In this document: piece by piece, positions 9,631 to 18,889 of the stretch | How positions within the stretch are numbered: position 1 is the stretch's first letter | Layout of the letters: each line of letters starts with the position of its first letter | Assembly (NCBI RefSeq): GCF_007676755.1 | Contig: NZ_VEBK01000003.1 | Location: 62,001 to 126,000, forward strand | Source of the DNA: Bacillus sp. FJAT-22090 | GTDB lineage: Bacteria; Bacillota; Bacilli; Bacillales_A; Planococcaceae | Reading direction: 5' to 3' | Length of the DNA: 64,000 bases | Notes under the pieces: model-generated | The model's database searches: none | Seen by the model: the letters and a program-made list of their open reading frames with translations, nothing else | What the model was told of the DNA's origin: nothing | Translations under genes and position numbers: made by a program

Positions 9631-9668
9631 ACTTCGACTAAGGATACGCTTAGTCGAAGTATTTTATT
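9631..9668 (+). terminator. Rho-independent terminator of the nuclease gene
   Basis: Perfect 12-bp arms at 9631-9642 and 9649-9660 with a 6-nt loop, followed by a T-rich tail. Confidence 0.8.
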
Positions 9669-9744
9669 TATTCTCACAAAAGGTTAAAGGAGTTTTGTTA
9701 TACTAGTCAGTAGTAATTATCATTTTTTATTTGGGGGAATAGAA

Positions 9745-10185
9745 ATGGAAGACAACAAAATTTCACTGATGGAATCTTATATGATTGAAACCTTGCGTAG
9801 TAATGGAATCTCTAATGATGAAGTTATTACACTTCTTGAGAAAAAAGATATTGGTAGTCTAGAGAATATAAATTCAACATTTAATTTCCACGAGCTTATC
9901 AAATTATACGAGTTAGATAAAGATATGTTTAAATCCGTACTTCTAGACGGATATACTGTAAAGTTCCTGACGATGAATGGGTTAAAAAATCTTTTACAAA
10001 TGAAGTTCAATAAAATTGCCGAACAAGATTTTCAGGTCACTGATACAGGAATTCAGCATTTAGAAATTGAAACACTCAGTATTCCCGCCTTGAGACAACT
10101 TCTCTCCATTAATTGGATTATCAATGAACATGATGGAACAACAAATGACTCTTCTACTAAAATATTAGATATAGAAATTGCTTAA
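9745..10185 (+). CDS. Hypothetical protein
   Basis: I do not recognise this 146-residue protein. It is soluble, leucine- and isoleucine-rich, predicted mostly helical, with no signal peptide, cysteine or evident motif. The start is supported by GGGGGA 7 nt before the ATG, and a TATACT-like -10 lies at about 9698. It is a single-gene unit between the nuclease terminator and an intergenic stretch of repeat-like DNA. Confidence 0.75.
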   Translation: MEDNKISLMESYMIETLRSNGISNDEVITLLEKKDIGSLENINSTFNFHELIKLYELDKDMFKSVLLDGYTVKFLTMNGLKNLLQMKFNKIAEQDFQVTDTGIQHLEIETLSIPALRQLLSINWIINEHDGTTNDSSTKILDIEIA

Positions 10186-10195
10186 AAATCTGTAT

Positions 10196-10400
10196 CTATC
10201 TAAAGAGATGCAGCTCATGCTTTCGTACATTTTATGTAAGGAAAGAAAAGATACGTTCTAGTTCATGGAGTAAGCTCTTGAAAATACCATATCGTTCGCT
10301 ATTTCGTTCTTTAGTTGGTAAACACTAACTATTTCTTTACTCCACCTGAAACGAAAATCAGTAGTACTACTCCCCTAAAAGTAGCAATAACCCAGAGTTC
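10196..10400. repeat. Intergenic region with fragments of a dispersed repeat
   Basis: No credible gene lies in 10186-10428. CCACCTG followed by AACGAAAATCA at 10341-10359 and the neighbouring GTAGTACTACTCC recur in reverse complement near 37817-37856, and AAAGAGATGCAGCTCATG at about 10201-10218 recurs with one change near 35197-35214. These look like degenerate copies of one intergenic element family. Confidence 0.4.
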
Positions 10401-10428
10401 ATTGGACATTTTTATATTGTTTCTCTTA

Positions 10429-10464
10429 AAAAGGACGGAAGTGACAAACCACTTCCGTCCTTTT
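10429..10464. terminator. Bidirectional rho-independent terminator
   Basis: Perfect 15-bp arms (10429-10443 and 10450-10464) with loop ACAAAC and A/T-rich flanks on both sides; it sits between convergent genes. Confidence 0.85.
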
Positions 10465-10500
10465 GTCCGCTTTAAGCGGATAGATCCACCTTTTCATTGC

Positions 10501-11487
10501 TTAATATCTGAATAACATAGTAACGAACTCATGTCCCCCACCGATTGTCCAAAATAAAATTAAATCTCCACGCTTTATCTTGCCAGTTTCGATACCCTCA
10601 TGGAGGGCAATAAAAGGACTGCTTGTACCAGTATATCCATACCTGTCACCTATATAAATAATTTTTTCTTCCGGTATATCAAATTGTTCTTGGATTTTAT
10701 CAATATTAACTTTCGCAAATTGAGATAAGCAGAATACGTCTATATCATCCATTTTAAGTTGATTTCTTTCTAAAATAGCTTCAAACATTTCATATGTATA
10801 AGGAAGTGCCATAGCTCCATCGAATGGAAGCCAAAGCATGAACTCTTCACTTTCACCAGCTTTATTCGTTTGAGATAATCCCTTTTGAGGATATAAAATA
10901 TTATTCCGGTTACTTGAGTCTACTTCACACATTGCATCGATAAATCCAGTATCCTTCTCCGTCTTTTCTAAAATAATTGCAGAAGAAGCATCACCAAAAT
11001 TGGCAAAAGTCATGGCATCTTTTGGATTAGCCACTAATGAAAGATAATCAGAGCCTACAACAAGTGCATTATTTACATGTGGATTGGACTTCATATATCG
11101 TGATGCCTGTTCTACCGCTATTGTCATACCAGCACAATTTGCATTCATGTCAAAAATAACTGTTCCTTTTCTTGCTTGAATGGCATTGTGAATGAACATA
11201 GCGTTAGTAGGGACGGTCACTTCAGGTATTTGAGTAGAGAAAACAATCATATCTATATCCTTACCTTCTAATCCTGCCTTTTTTAACACCCTATTTGTAG
11301 CTTCAATCGCCATAGTAATCGTATTTTCTTCCGAATTATCAATGACATAACGCTTTTTTCTGCCCATAATATTCAAGAAATTTGTAATATCTTTTCCTTG
11401 TTCTTCAAAGTGTTCAAAATACACATCATTGTTTATTTGTTTTTTTGCATGGTAAACATCCACTGCTTTAATTCTAATGTTAGTCAT
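10501..11487 (-). CDS. KASIII (FabH)-like thiolase-fold protein with altered catalytic residues
   Basis: The 328-residue protein has the fold and length of beta-ketoacyl-ACP synthase III. Cys118 in NANCAGM matches the active-site cysteine, and the C-terminal block GGGHEFVTMLF fits the family. The two other catalytic residues are changed: where FabH has His in HQAN there is Ser255 (LSQFAKVNI), and where FabH has Asn in GNTS there is Tyr285 (GYTGTSS); their 30-residue spacing equals that in E. coli FabH. Such enzymes can keep acyl transfer on the cysteine while losing decarboxylative condensation, so this is unlikely to start fatty acid synthesis. It lies 85 bp downstream of the STAS-like gene, with a terminator hairpin between them. 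The start ATG follows GAGAGG. Confidence 0.85.
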   Translation of the reverse strand: MTNIRIKAVDVYHAKKQINNDVYFEHFEEQGKDITNFLNIMGRKKRYVIDNSEENTITMAIEATNRVLKKAGLEGKDIDMIVFSTQIPEVTVPTNAMFIHNAIQARKGTVIFDMNANCAGMTIAVEQASRYMKSNPHVNNALVVGSDYLSLVANPKDAMTFANFGDASSAIILEKTEKDTGFIDAMCEVDSSNRNNILYPQKGLSQTNKAGESEEFMLWLPFDGAMALPYTYEMFEAILERNQLKMDDIDVFCLSQFAKVNIDKIQEQFDIPEEKIIYIGDRYGYTGTSSPFIALHEGIETGKIKRGDLILFWTIGGGHEFVTMLFRY

Positions 11488-11527
11488 AATTGTAATAAAC
11501 CTCTCAATAAAATTTTAAATGACAAAT

Positions 11528-11565
11528 AAAAAAGGTAGGACCCTGTAATAGCTCCATACCTTTTT
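11528..11565 (-). terminator. Terminator between the STAS-like and KASIII-like genes
   Basis: On the minus strand AAAAAGGTATGGA pairs with TCCTACCTTTTTT (one bulge) and runs into Ts. It would end the STAS-like transcript or reduce read-through into the KASIII-like gene. Confidence 0.65.
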
Positions 11566-11572
11566 GTGAAGA

Positions 11573-11923
11573 TCAATACTTTTGATTTACCTCAAAATTA
11601 GTTAGTCCTACGTTGTTAGCCAAGCGTTTTAATTGCATAGAGATTAGGGCACTTTTCTTAATACCTACTTCTACTTTCTTAAAACCAGAGGACTTGTAAA
11701 GTGTTAAACACTGTTCAAGATCGGGTATCATTTCTTTAGTTACTACATCTAAATCTCTGCAATCGAATTCTAAAATAAATTCGCTAGCATTAATAGAAGA
11801 TAATTTTTGCTGATAATCATTGATAAACTGTTGAGCCTTCTCAGGAGTAAAAGTTCCACTCACCGTCATATCAACTGTTTTATTTACAGTATTTACATTC
11901 ATCGTGTACATGCCTTCAGCCAT
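11573..11923 (-). CDS. STAS-like small protein
   Basis: A 116-residue soluble protein with alternating beta and alpha segments (DMTVSGTFTPEKAQQFIND, FILEFDCRDLDVV, FKKVEVGIKKSALISMQLKRLA), the layout of STAS/anti-sigma-antagonist-like domains. The phosphorylatable Ser/Thr of SpoIIAA-type antagonists is not evident, so a classical anti-anti-sigma role is not supported. The assignment rests on pattern only. Its only close neighbour on the strand is the KASIII-like gene. Confidence 0.6.
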   Translation of the reverse strand: MAEGMYTMNVNTVNKTVDMTVSGTFTPEKAQQFINDYQQKLSSINASEFILEFDCRDLDVVTKEMIPDLEQCLTLYKSSGFKKVEVGIKKSALISMQLKRLANNVGLTNFEVNQKY

Positions 11924-12162
11924 AATTTTAAAAACACTTCCTTATTAATATCTAAATATAGAGTTTCGCCATTAATTCAAAAACCAAATTCTTCTTTAAA
12001 ATATTTTTGTCTTCAATAGACATAGATGACGAAAAACTTCCCTTTATAATTATCGTCATATAACAACCTTTGTTTATATCTGTTCATGTTTTTTATGTAT
12101 TTAAAGTACTTTTTCAGTACAAGAAAGTATTTTTATTCGTTATTTAAGATAACTTTTCATTC

Positions 12163-12197
12163 AAAAGATCCAATCAAGAATGCTGATTGGATCTTTT
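12163..12197 (-). terminator. Rho-independent terminator of the DUF1028 gene
   Basis: Perfect 14-bp arms at 12163-12176 and 12184-12197 with a 7-nt loop and A/T flanks, placed just after the DUF1028 stop. The stretch 11924-12162 upstream of the STAS-like gene shows no gene. Confidence 0.8.
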
Positions 12198-12204
12198 AAA
12201 ATGT

Positions 12205-13047
12205 TTATTTTATTCGCATATAATCCAGAACCTTTTGATCAATATATCCTCTTTCTTGCACTCGCTCATCAAAATTCTCAATCAGATGATAAGACTGAAC
12301 TGCGTCTAGTAAATCATCCCGCTCCGTAAGTCCTCTATCCAAAAAGCCATTTTCGTACAATAGGTTTTGTATCTCGGTCTCCAGCTCCCCCTTAATCTCA
12401 ATTATATCTTCTGCCAACGTCGCCTCAAAATAAAGCTGATGCAATTTCAACAATCGAGCTAATTCATAAACTGGTTCTTTATGATCATCCACACGAAGAT
12501 CAATATATCGATCATTAAAACCACCATAGCTACCGTTTTCTTTTACGACTAGTAGAGCTGCTGATTGCTTCCCTCTGCTATCTCCCCCTGCACTTTCTCC
12601 AGCCTGTAGAGCAGCTAAAAGTCTTTCAGCTAAAGATCCTTCACTTTGCATAAATGATGTTTTCATTACTTCTACTGTGCGATGATCTACTAATATATTT
12701 CCTTGTACCGCAAAGTTTTCTTCCGCATAGCCACCCGCCCAATCATAACAACTTGCTCCTGTAAAGGTCTTGCTCTGTCCTTTTCCATCTACTATCCCAA
12801 CTTGTCTATAAGCCGCACGCTCATCATTTTGCGTAAGTTCTGTTATTACCTGCTCTGGTGTATATCCTTTTTCCAACATATCCAAGCCAAGACTGCCATA
12901 ATCTAAATTCGCCCATGACTGCGTTGCTATTGCCCCGACACCTGCTTTTGCAAAAGGAACAACTGCACCTACACTTAAAAACTTAGATGCTACTGCCACC
13001 CCTAACTCATTTGTTTTCGGATCAAACCCAACGATAGAAAATGTCAT
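12205..13047 (-). CDS. DUF1028 family protein (Ntn-hydrolase-like)
   Basis: A 280-residue protein beginning MTFSIVGFDP, then GVAVASKFLSVGAVVPFA, GVGAIATQSWAN and TFTGASCYDWAGG, which together are the DUF1028 signature. The family is assigned to the Ntn-hydrolase fold and its biochemical function is not established. After about residue 205 there is a less conserved helical tail. The frame extends 30 codons upstream, but GAGAGGGG lies directly before ATGATG at 13050/13047, so the start is placed there; either of the two ATGs is possible. It is a single gene with its own terminator. Confidence 0.85.
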   Translation of the reverse strand: MTFSIVGFDPKTNELGVAVASKFLSVGAVVPFAKAGVGAIATQSWANLDYGSLGLDMLEKGYTPEQVITELTQNDERAAYRQVGIVDGKGQSKTFTGASCYDWAGGYAEENFAVQGNILVDHRTVEVMKTSFMQSEGSLAERLLAALQAGESAGGDSRGKQSAALLVVKENGSYGGFNDRYIDLRVDDHKEPVYELARLLKLHQLYFEATLAEDIIEIKGELETEIQNLLYENGFLDRGLTERDDLLDAVQSYHLIENFDERVQERGYIDQKVLDYMRIK

Positions 13048-13189
13048 CATTTTACCCCTCTCTTTAAATAAGGAAAAAGGAAAAGCTAATAATACGCTCA
13101 ATGTCCTCCTCATCCCCATGACTATTTGTATAAACATAGTTTAATTATTTAAAAGAGTCAATTATTTTATCGTAAATCGAAATACTAAC

Positions 13190-13222
13190 AAACCCGATTC
13201 TCCATCCTAGAGAATCGGGTTT
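13190..13222 (-). terminator. Rho-independent terminator of the MBL-fold gene
   Basis: Perfect 13-bp arms at 13190-13202 and 13210-13222 with loop CATCCTA, just past the metallo-hydrolase stop codon. Confidence 0.8.
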
Positions 13223-13247
13223 TGAGCAAAAATTTAGTTTAAAATAG

Positions 13248-14093
13248 TTAATCTACATATTTTCCGAAATCTGGCTTTGCTATCTCATCAAAATCTTTTA
13301 AGAGAAGATGCAGACTACTCGTTAATAGGTCTCCGGTCATTGGCAAACCATGACCAGTAACTGCAACTTTCGGTTTTAAATCCGCTAGTCTTTTCACCGA
13401 TTCTCTAGCTGCTACCCAGTCTGTAGTAAGATACCTTGGCGGACCGCTTATTTCCTGCTCCTGTGTCAATACTTTATATAAATACTCTTGTTTGACTGTC
13501 ACAAATGCATCACCAGCTATTAGAGCTTTATCTTCTTCTCTGAAAAAAGAGACATGTCCGGGTGAATGACCAGGCGTATGTATCCATTTAAAATCTGGCA
13601 TATGAGGTATTGTTCCATCAGAAGGTAACTCTTTTACGTGATTTGCTAAGTTTATCGGATCAGTTGGAAATATAGAAGACATTTTAGCAACCATGCCACC
13701 TTCTACTGTTGTATCGGGATCTGGATAACTTTTCTTCCCCGTTAAAAATGGTAACTCCAAAGGATGTGCATAGACAGGAACTTTCCACTTATTCACTAAC
13801 TCTATAATTCCTCCTACGTGATCAAAATGACCATGTGTTAAAATAATCGCGCTTGGTCTGCTATCTGCTCCAAAACGTTCCTCAATAACAGATATAATCT
13901 CGTCAGCCGAATGTGGCATGCCTGCGTCAATCAATACAAACTCATTTGATCCTGGCCTTCCAACTAAACATATATTAACGATTTGTATTGTATAGCAATA
14001 TATATCCGGCAGAACCTCTATTCCGATTCCACTGCCAATGGAAGTTGCTGGTATAAATTTATAATCATCACCGTATGAAATACTAGAATCCAT
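13248..14093 (-). CDS. Metallo-beta-lactamase-fold hydrolase
   Basis: A 281-residue MBL-fold enzyme. Metal-binding motifs are in order: LIDAGMPH (strand with Asp), HGHFDH in LTHGHFDHVGG, the His of HTPGHSPGHVSFF, the Asp of ALIAGDAFV, and a final His in VTGHGLP. The family hydrolyses varied thioesters, lactones and phosphoesters, and the substrate here cannot be read from sequence. The frame runs on upstream, but ATG 14093 has AGAGGG 6 nt before it, and the longer N-terminus would run into the argS leader promoter region. It is divergent from argS. Confidence 0.88.
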   Translation of the reverse strand: MDSSISYGDDYKFIPATSIGSGIGIEVLPDIYCYTIQIVNICLVGRPGSNEFVLIDAGMPHSADEIISVIEERFGADSRPSAIILTHGHFDHVGGIIELVNKWKVPVYAHPLELPFLTGKKSYPDPDTTVEGGMVAKMSSIFPTDPINLANHVKELPSDGTIPHMPDFKWIHTPGHSPGHVSFFREEDKALIAGDAFVTVKQEYLYKVLTQEQEISGPPRYLTTDWVAARESVKRLADLKPKVAVTGHGLPMTGDLLTSSLHLLLKDFDEIAKPDFGKYVD

Positions 14094-14177
14094 AGTTGCC
14101 CTCTTTTCATATATAATCACTAATAGCTTTCCAACGTTAAAAGTATTTATACCCAGAGGATGACTTTTCAAAACAAT

Positions 14178-14206
14178 TTGACATTTCCTTTCCGATTTGG
14201 TACATT
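14178..14206 (+). promoter_or_regulatory. Sigma-A type promoter of the argS T-box leader
   Basis: TTGACA (14178-14183), a 17-bp spacer and TACATT (14201-14206). Transcription would start about 10 bp before the first leader helix. Confidence 0.55.
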
Positions 14207-14221
14207 CGAATACAATATCTA

Positions 14222-14437
14222 AGAAAAAGAAAAGTAACAATTTGGGATTATGTAGCGAGCTAGGGAAGGTGGAAGCCTAGTTATGAAAAATTGTGAAACG
14301 CACTTTGGAGATGCTTAATAGAAAAGCCGGAGACTCACCGTTATAGAGAAAGTGGCCGACATAGGCAATCTGAGTGGTACCGCGGAAGTTATAGCTTTCG
14401 TCTCATTTTTATAATGAGACGAGGGCTTTTTTATTTT
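14222..14437 (+). promoter_or_regulatory. T-box riboswitch leader of argS
   Basis: The T-box sequence GAGTGGTACCGCGGAA lies at 14372-14387, with the UGGN bulge (TGGT) that pairs with the uncharged tRNA acceptor end. Downstream is a terminator whose arms (TCGTCTCATT near 14398 and AATGAGACGA near 14413) run into six Ts. Upstream is a Stem I region with an apical hairpin CTAGG...CCTAG (about 14260-14280) and GTGAAACGCACTTTGGAG, where the probable specifier codon is CGC (14299-14301), an arginine codon that fits the downstream gene. When tRNA-Arg is uncharged the antiterminator forms and argS is expressed. Confidence 0.9.
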
Positions 14438-14451
14438 AGGGGGGGGTTTAT

Positions 14452-16116
14452 ATGAAGAAAAAAATAGTAGATATTCTACAAAGCTTCGTGGCTGAGCCAA
14501 TTGAAGAAAAAATGGTTGAAATACCTGCATATGCTCATTTAGGGGACTATGCTTTGCCTTGCTTTCCATTCGCTAAAAAACTACGAAAATCACCAATTTT
14601 AATAGCTGAAGAATTTGCTAAAAAGATTAAAGATGAGGATATTGAAAAAATAGAGGCGATGAATGGATATGTAAATATTTTCATGAAACGAACGAAGTAT
14701 ACGTATTCCGTTTTAACAACTATATGCAAAGAAGTAAAACAATACGGAACATTTCCCTCAAGAGATAAAGGGATAGTAACGATTGATATGTCCTCTCCTA
14801 ATATCGCAAAACCGTTTTCTATGGGGCATTTAAGATCCACCGTTATCGGAAACTCTATTGCCTTCATACTTGAAAAAGATGGATATCAGCCTGTTAAAAT
14901 CAATCACCTTGGAGACTGGGGAACACAATTCGGCAAGCTACTAGTCGCTTATCAATTATGGGGAGATGAAAAGAAAGTTCAAGAAGCACCCATTCAAACG
15001 CTACTTGCTCTCTATATACGTTTTCATGATGAAGCGGATAAAGATGACGCTTTAAACGAACAGGCAAGAGCCGCTTTCAAATCTTTAGAAGACGGTGATC
15101 CAGAGGCTCTGACACTATGGGAATGGTTTCGAAGAGAATCATTAAAAGAGTTTCAAAAGATATACGATTTGTTAAGAGTATCTTTTGATTCGTTTCAAGG
15201 TGAAGCCTATTATAACGAAAAAATGGAACCGATTGTGGAAGAACTACAACAAAAGAAACTGCTAATTGAATCGGAAGGTGCACTTGTTGTAGACGTTGGT
15301 GAAGACTTGCCACCTTGCTTGATCAAAAAGTCCGATGGTGCAACTTTGTATGCCACTAGAGATATTACCGCTGCCATTCATCGACATCAAACATATAATT
15401 TTGTGAAATCATTATATGTAGTAGGAAATGAACAAAGCTTACATTTTGCGCAGTTTAAAAAAGTATTGAACAAAATGGGTTATGAGTGGGCTGACACACT
15501 TCACCACATTCCTTTTGGGTTAATACTCAAAAATGGTAAAAAGTTATCGACTCGTAAAGGGAAGATTATTTTATTGGAGGAAGTGTTACATGAAGCTATT
15601 CAATTAGCATTAAAGACGATTGAAGAAAAAAATCCTCTTCTAACCAATAAAAAAGAAGTAGCGGAAATAGTAGGTGTCGGAGCTGTCATTTTCAGCGATT
15701 TAAAGCAGCACCGCAAGCATGACATCGAGTTTGATTTAAATAAAATGCTACAAACAGAAGGAGAAACTGGTCCTTATGTTCAATATACTATCGCAAGAGC
15801 ATGTTCCATCCTAAGAAAAATTCCCTTTCAAGATGCTTTTCATGTAACCGAGGTAAATGATTACGAATGGGAAATTGTAAAAACTCTTCAACAGTTCCTG
15901 TCGATTATTCAACGAGCAGCATCTGAATATGATCCTTCCCTTGTAGTAAAATATGCAGTGAACTTGGCACAAACTTTCAACTCGTTTTATGGGAACATAC
16001 ACATCTTGAAGGATTCCACCAAGTTACCGTATCGCATTGCTCTAGTACAATCTGTTGTCATTGTATTAGAAGAAGCATTAAGACTTCTCGGAATTCAAGC
16101 CCCTTCTGAAATGTGA
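14452..16116 (+). CDS. argS: Arginyl-tRNA synthetase
   Basis: A 554-residue class I synthetase that charges tRNA-Arg. An N-terminal additional domain (about 1-100) is followed by the ATP-binding motif SSPNIAKPFSMGHLRSTVIG (HIGH equivalent SMGH, about residue 120), NHLGDWGTQFGKL, ATRDI, and GKKLSTRKGK, the KMSKS-loop equivalent near residue 365. The C-terminal DALR anticodon-binding domain covers about 430-554. Length matches the B. subtilis enzyme type. Translation starts at ATG 14452 right after the T-box terminator, preceded by a run of Gs as ribosome site. Control by a T-box means expression follows arginine/tRNA-Arg charging. Confidence 0.96.
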   Translation: MKKKIVDILQSFVAEPIEEKMVEIPAYAHLGDYALPCFPFAKKLRKSPILIAEEFAKKIKDEDIEKIEAMNGYVNIFMKRTKYTYSVLTTICKEVKQYGTFPSRDKGIVTIDMSSPNIAKPFSMGHLRSTVIGNSIAFILEKDGYQPVKINHLGDWGTQFGKLLVAYQLWGDEKKVQEAPIQTLLALYIRFHDEADKDDALNEQARAAFKSLEDGDPEALTLWEWFRRESLKEFQKIYDLLRVSFDSFQGEAYYNEKMEPIVEELQQKKLLIESEGALVVDVGEDLPPCLIKKSDGATLYATRDITAAIHRHQTYNFVKSLYVVGNEQSLHFAQFKKVLNKMGYEWADTLHHIPFGLILKNGKKLSTRKGKIILLEEVLHEAIQLALKTIEEKNPLLTNKKEVAEIVGVGAVIFSDLKQHRKHDIEFDLNKMLQTEGETGPYVQYTIARACSILRKIPFQDAFHVTEVNDYEWEIVKTLQQFLSIIQRAASEYDPSLVVKYAVNLAQTFNSFYGNIHILKDSTKLPYRIALVQSVVIVLEEALRLLGIQAPSEM

Positions 16117-16205
16117 TTACAGGTAAAATAACCTATGCCACTAGCGAAAGTCCAACTCTTCTTCTCTTTTGTGAATATTTTAATGAATAGGGGAGGTGAA
16201 ATTAA

Positions 16206-16907
<702 letters not shown>

Positions 16908-16912
16908 AAATT

Positions 16913-16953
16913 TAGAGAAGCAGAAAGTGTGTACTTCACTTTTCGCTTCTCTA
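16913..16953. terminator. Bidirectional rho-independent terminator
   Basis: Arms 16913-16929 and 16937-16953 are reverse complements with one mismatch, between the convergent collagen-like and exonuclease genes. Confidence 0.8.
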
Positions 16954-16971
16954 TTCTGTAAGAAGAGTCTA

Positions 16972-17892
16972 CTAGTTATTCGTTGATTGTCTTACTAACT
17001 TTAAAAAGTCTTGCTCTCCCACAATTTCAATCGGGTATCCTTGCTCAATCATGTCTTCCACTTTCTTCATTTTAGTACTTTTAATCCCCTGAACATACTT
17101 ATGCAAATCATTATCACCAACTACTAAAAAGTTCGTCGTAATATCCACATTTCCTTTACAAAACGCTCCGCAATTCACCGCATACTGTGCAGCAATCGGT
17201 CTTGTCATTGATACCATCTTGCCTGTGAACACAATATTTGCTCCATAAAAAGGATGTTTTCTATTTGTTATAGCACTATCAGACACAATGTTTAGCAAAG
17301 AAGCATCTCCAGAACTTTTTCTTGACCGAGACGCTTGTTTAGTTCCAGGACTACTTAATTTAAGTTTGTTCAGTATGAATAGCTCTTGAAGGGAATTTGC
17401 TTTTGTTTTTTTCATCGCTTCTAGAGTAATTAATGCAGAAGCCCGAGCATCTTCAAGCGCATCGTGATGCCTTAGACTGATACTTAAATAATTTGAGACA
17501 GTAGAGAGTTTATGATTATATAAATTTGGCCAAACCTTTTTCGCAATTCGATAAGAGCACCCATATTGAAAATTCGGCTCTTCTTCATGAATCCTACTTA
17601 AAGAATCCCGAAGAACACCAATATCGAAGCTCGCATTGTGCGCAATAATCGTTTGATTTTCCAGAAAACCCTTGAAGCTTGGCCAAAATTCTTCGAACGT
17701 CGGAGCATCTTGTACCATATATTCAGTAATTCCATGAATTTTCGTATTGTAATAATGGAACTCACTTAATGGATTGATCAATGTATGTAGTTCTTCTTGA
17801 ATTTTACCATTTTTAACTTTTACGATGCCGATCGAACAAACACTGGATCGTACATTATTCGCTGTTTCAAAATCTATTGCAACAAAGTCCAT
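16972..17892 (-). CDS. DEDDh 3'-5' exonuclease with C-terminal BRCT domain
   Basis: A 306-residue DnaQ-like protein. The exonuclease domain (about 1-165) has Exo I (DFET, Asp7 and Glu9), Exo II (HNASFD) and Exo III (HHDALEDARA, with the His and Asp of the DEDDh type). After a serine/lysine-rich linker there is a BRCT domain (about 218-300: FYGANIVFTGKM, TTNFLVVGDND, KKVEDMIEQGYPIEIVGEQDF) like that of DNA ligase. Such proteins are described as DNA polymerase III epsilon-like exonucleases, probably acting in repair; the precise role is unknown. It is a single gene; no clear ribosome site stronger than GGTGGGGTGAAGG before the ATG is needed. Confidence 0.9.
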   Translation of the reverse strand: MDFVAIDFETANNVRSSVCSIGIVKVKNGKIQEELHTLINPLSEFHYYNTKIHGITEYMVQDAPTFEEFWPSFKGFLENQTIIAHNASFDIGVLRDSLSRIHEEEPNFQYGCSYRIAKKVWPNLYNHKLSTVSNYLSISLRHHDALEDARASALITLEAMKKTKANSLQELFILNKLKLSSPGTKQASRSRKSSGDASLLNIVSDSAITNRKHPFYGANIVFTGKMVSMTRPIAAQYAVNCGAFCKGNVDITTNFLVVGDNDLHKYVQGIKSTKMKKVEDMIEQGYPIEIVGEQDFLKLVRQSTNN

Positions 17893-17954
17893 CCTTCACC
17901 CCACCTAGTCCAATTGAATATATTCATTATCTCATAGTTAACCACTCATACAAA

Positions 17955-17978
17955 GCCCCTCGCATTATGACGAGGGGC
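17955..17978 (-). terminator. Hairpin after the YflT-like gene
   Basis: Perfect GC-rich 8-bp arms (17955-17962 and 17971-17978). The T tail on the minus strand is short, so it is a moderate terminator candidate. Confidence 0.5.
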
Positions 17979-17993
17979 AATATTACTACACTA

Positions 17994-18755
17994 TTAATAT
18001 ATTCTATTTATGGGTGGTGGGATACTATCCACCTTATTTTTTAGCTCTCTTCTCTCCTCATATTGCTCAGGTGTAATAAATTCTTCCTCATCTACTAGAC
18101 CATCTCCCATCGTTGTAGGACGCTGTTGACGAACCATCTTATCCTCCTGCATAGAGTGACCAATATGATTCTCTTCTCTAGCTAAATATGGATCAGTTGC
18201 AAATGTCTCTCCCCGTACAAAACGATCTTCTGGTTCGTCAAAACGTCCATCCGTTTCATTCACAAATTCATTCGTAGAAGGAGTAAATCCTTGTTTTTTG
18301 GAATAATCACTAATCGGTTCCTCTACTTCCATAAAGCGATTTTGAACTATATCTGTACCAACTGTGTCTGTATATTCTTGATTGAACTCATTTTCATGGC
18401 TTCCATATAACGGGTCATCATTAAATGTTAAAACGTCTGTGTAAAGAACAATACCTCCTCCGGCTACTTCTTGAGCATATCGTTCTGTTTCCTCTTCGCT
18501 TAAATCTAGCTTTCTCAATCCTTCGGTTATTGCATCCTCACCTGTAAACCAGGATTTAAATTTATCCATAAATGTTCCAGCTTCATGTGTTGATACCTCG
18601 GAATGGCGATTCAATGTATATAAATGTGCATTTTCTTTCGATATTACATGGATATCGTTTTCCGCGTACCCTTGTTCCTGCAGGAGTTCCAACTTTTCAT
18701 ACATCTCTTCTTCTGAACGAGCTATTTCAATTCGTCGATTTGATTCAATGTTCAT
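17994..18755 (-). CDS. YflT-domain general stress protein
   Basis: A 253-residue hydrophilic protein. Residues 1-110 resemble the heat-induced stress protein YflT (GSP17M) domain: RRIEIARSEEEMYEKLELL, GYAENDIHVISKENAHL and the short GGGIVLYTD strand. Residues about 115-253 are acidic, low-complexity and probably disordered. Start ATG 18755 follows GAGGAGG; the frame extends 17 codons further but without a ribosome site and through the promoter-proximal leader. A close match to the sigma-B promoter consensus lies upstream, which fits a general stress protein. The function of YflT proteins is unknown. Confidence 0.85.
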   Translation of the reverse strand: MNIESNRRIEIARSEEEMYEKLELLQEQGYAENDIHVISKENAHLYTLNRHSEVSTHEAGTFMDKFKSWFTGEDAITEGLRKLDLSEEETERYAQEVAGGGIVLYTDVLTFNDDPLYGSHENEFNQEYTDTVGTDIVQNRFMEVEEPISDYSKKQGFTPSTNEFVNETDGRFDEPEDRFVRGETFATDPYLAREENHIGHSMQEDKMVRQQRPTTMGDGLVDEEEFITPEQYEERRELKNKVDSIPPPINRIY

Positions 18756-18790
18756 CGTATTTCCTCCTCGTTTAACGTCATGTATATGAT

Positions 18791-18816
18791 ATACCCAGCA
18801 GTTCATTCAAAAAAAC
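18791..18816 (-). promoter_or_regulatory. Sigma-B-like promoter of the YflT-type gene
   Basis: Read on the minus strand: GTTTTT (18816-18811), a 14-bp spacer, GGGTAT (18796-18791). The -10 is a perfect sigma-B match, and it lies 35 bp before the start codon. Confidence 0.6.
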
Positions 18817-18889
18817 CTTTACAATCTTATTTTAATAACTTTGTAATAATTGAAAAAGAAGAGTTGCTGAAGCTTCTCTTCTTCTCTTC

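Noticed and set aside
10315-10515. Plus-strand frame before the KASIII-like gene
   Set aside because: It runs through repeat-like DNA and through a strong terminator hairpin; no ribosome site.
14315-14569. Minus-strand frame over the argS leader
   Set aside because: It coincides with the T-box structure and the argS start and has no homology pattern or ribosome site.
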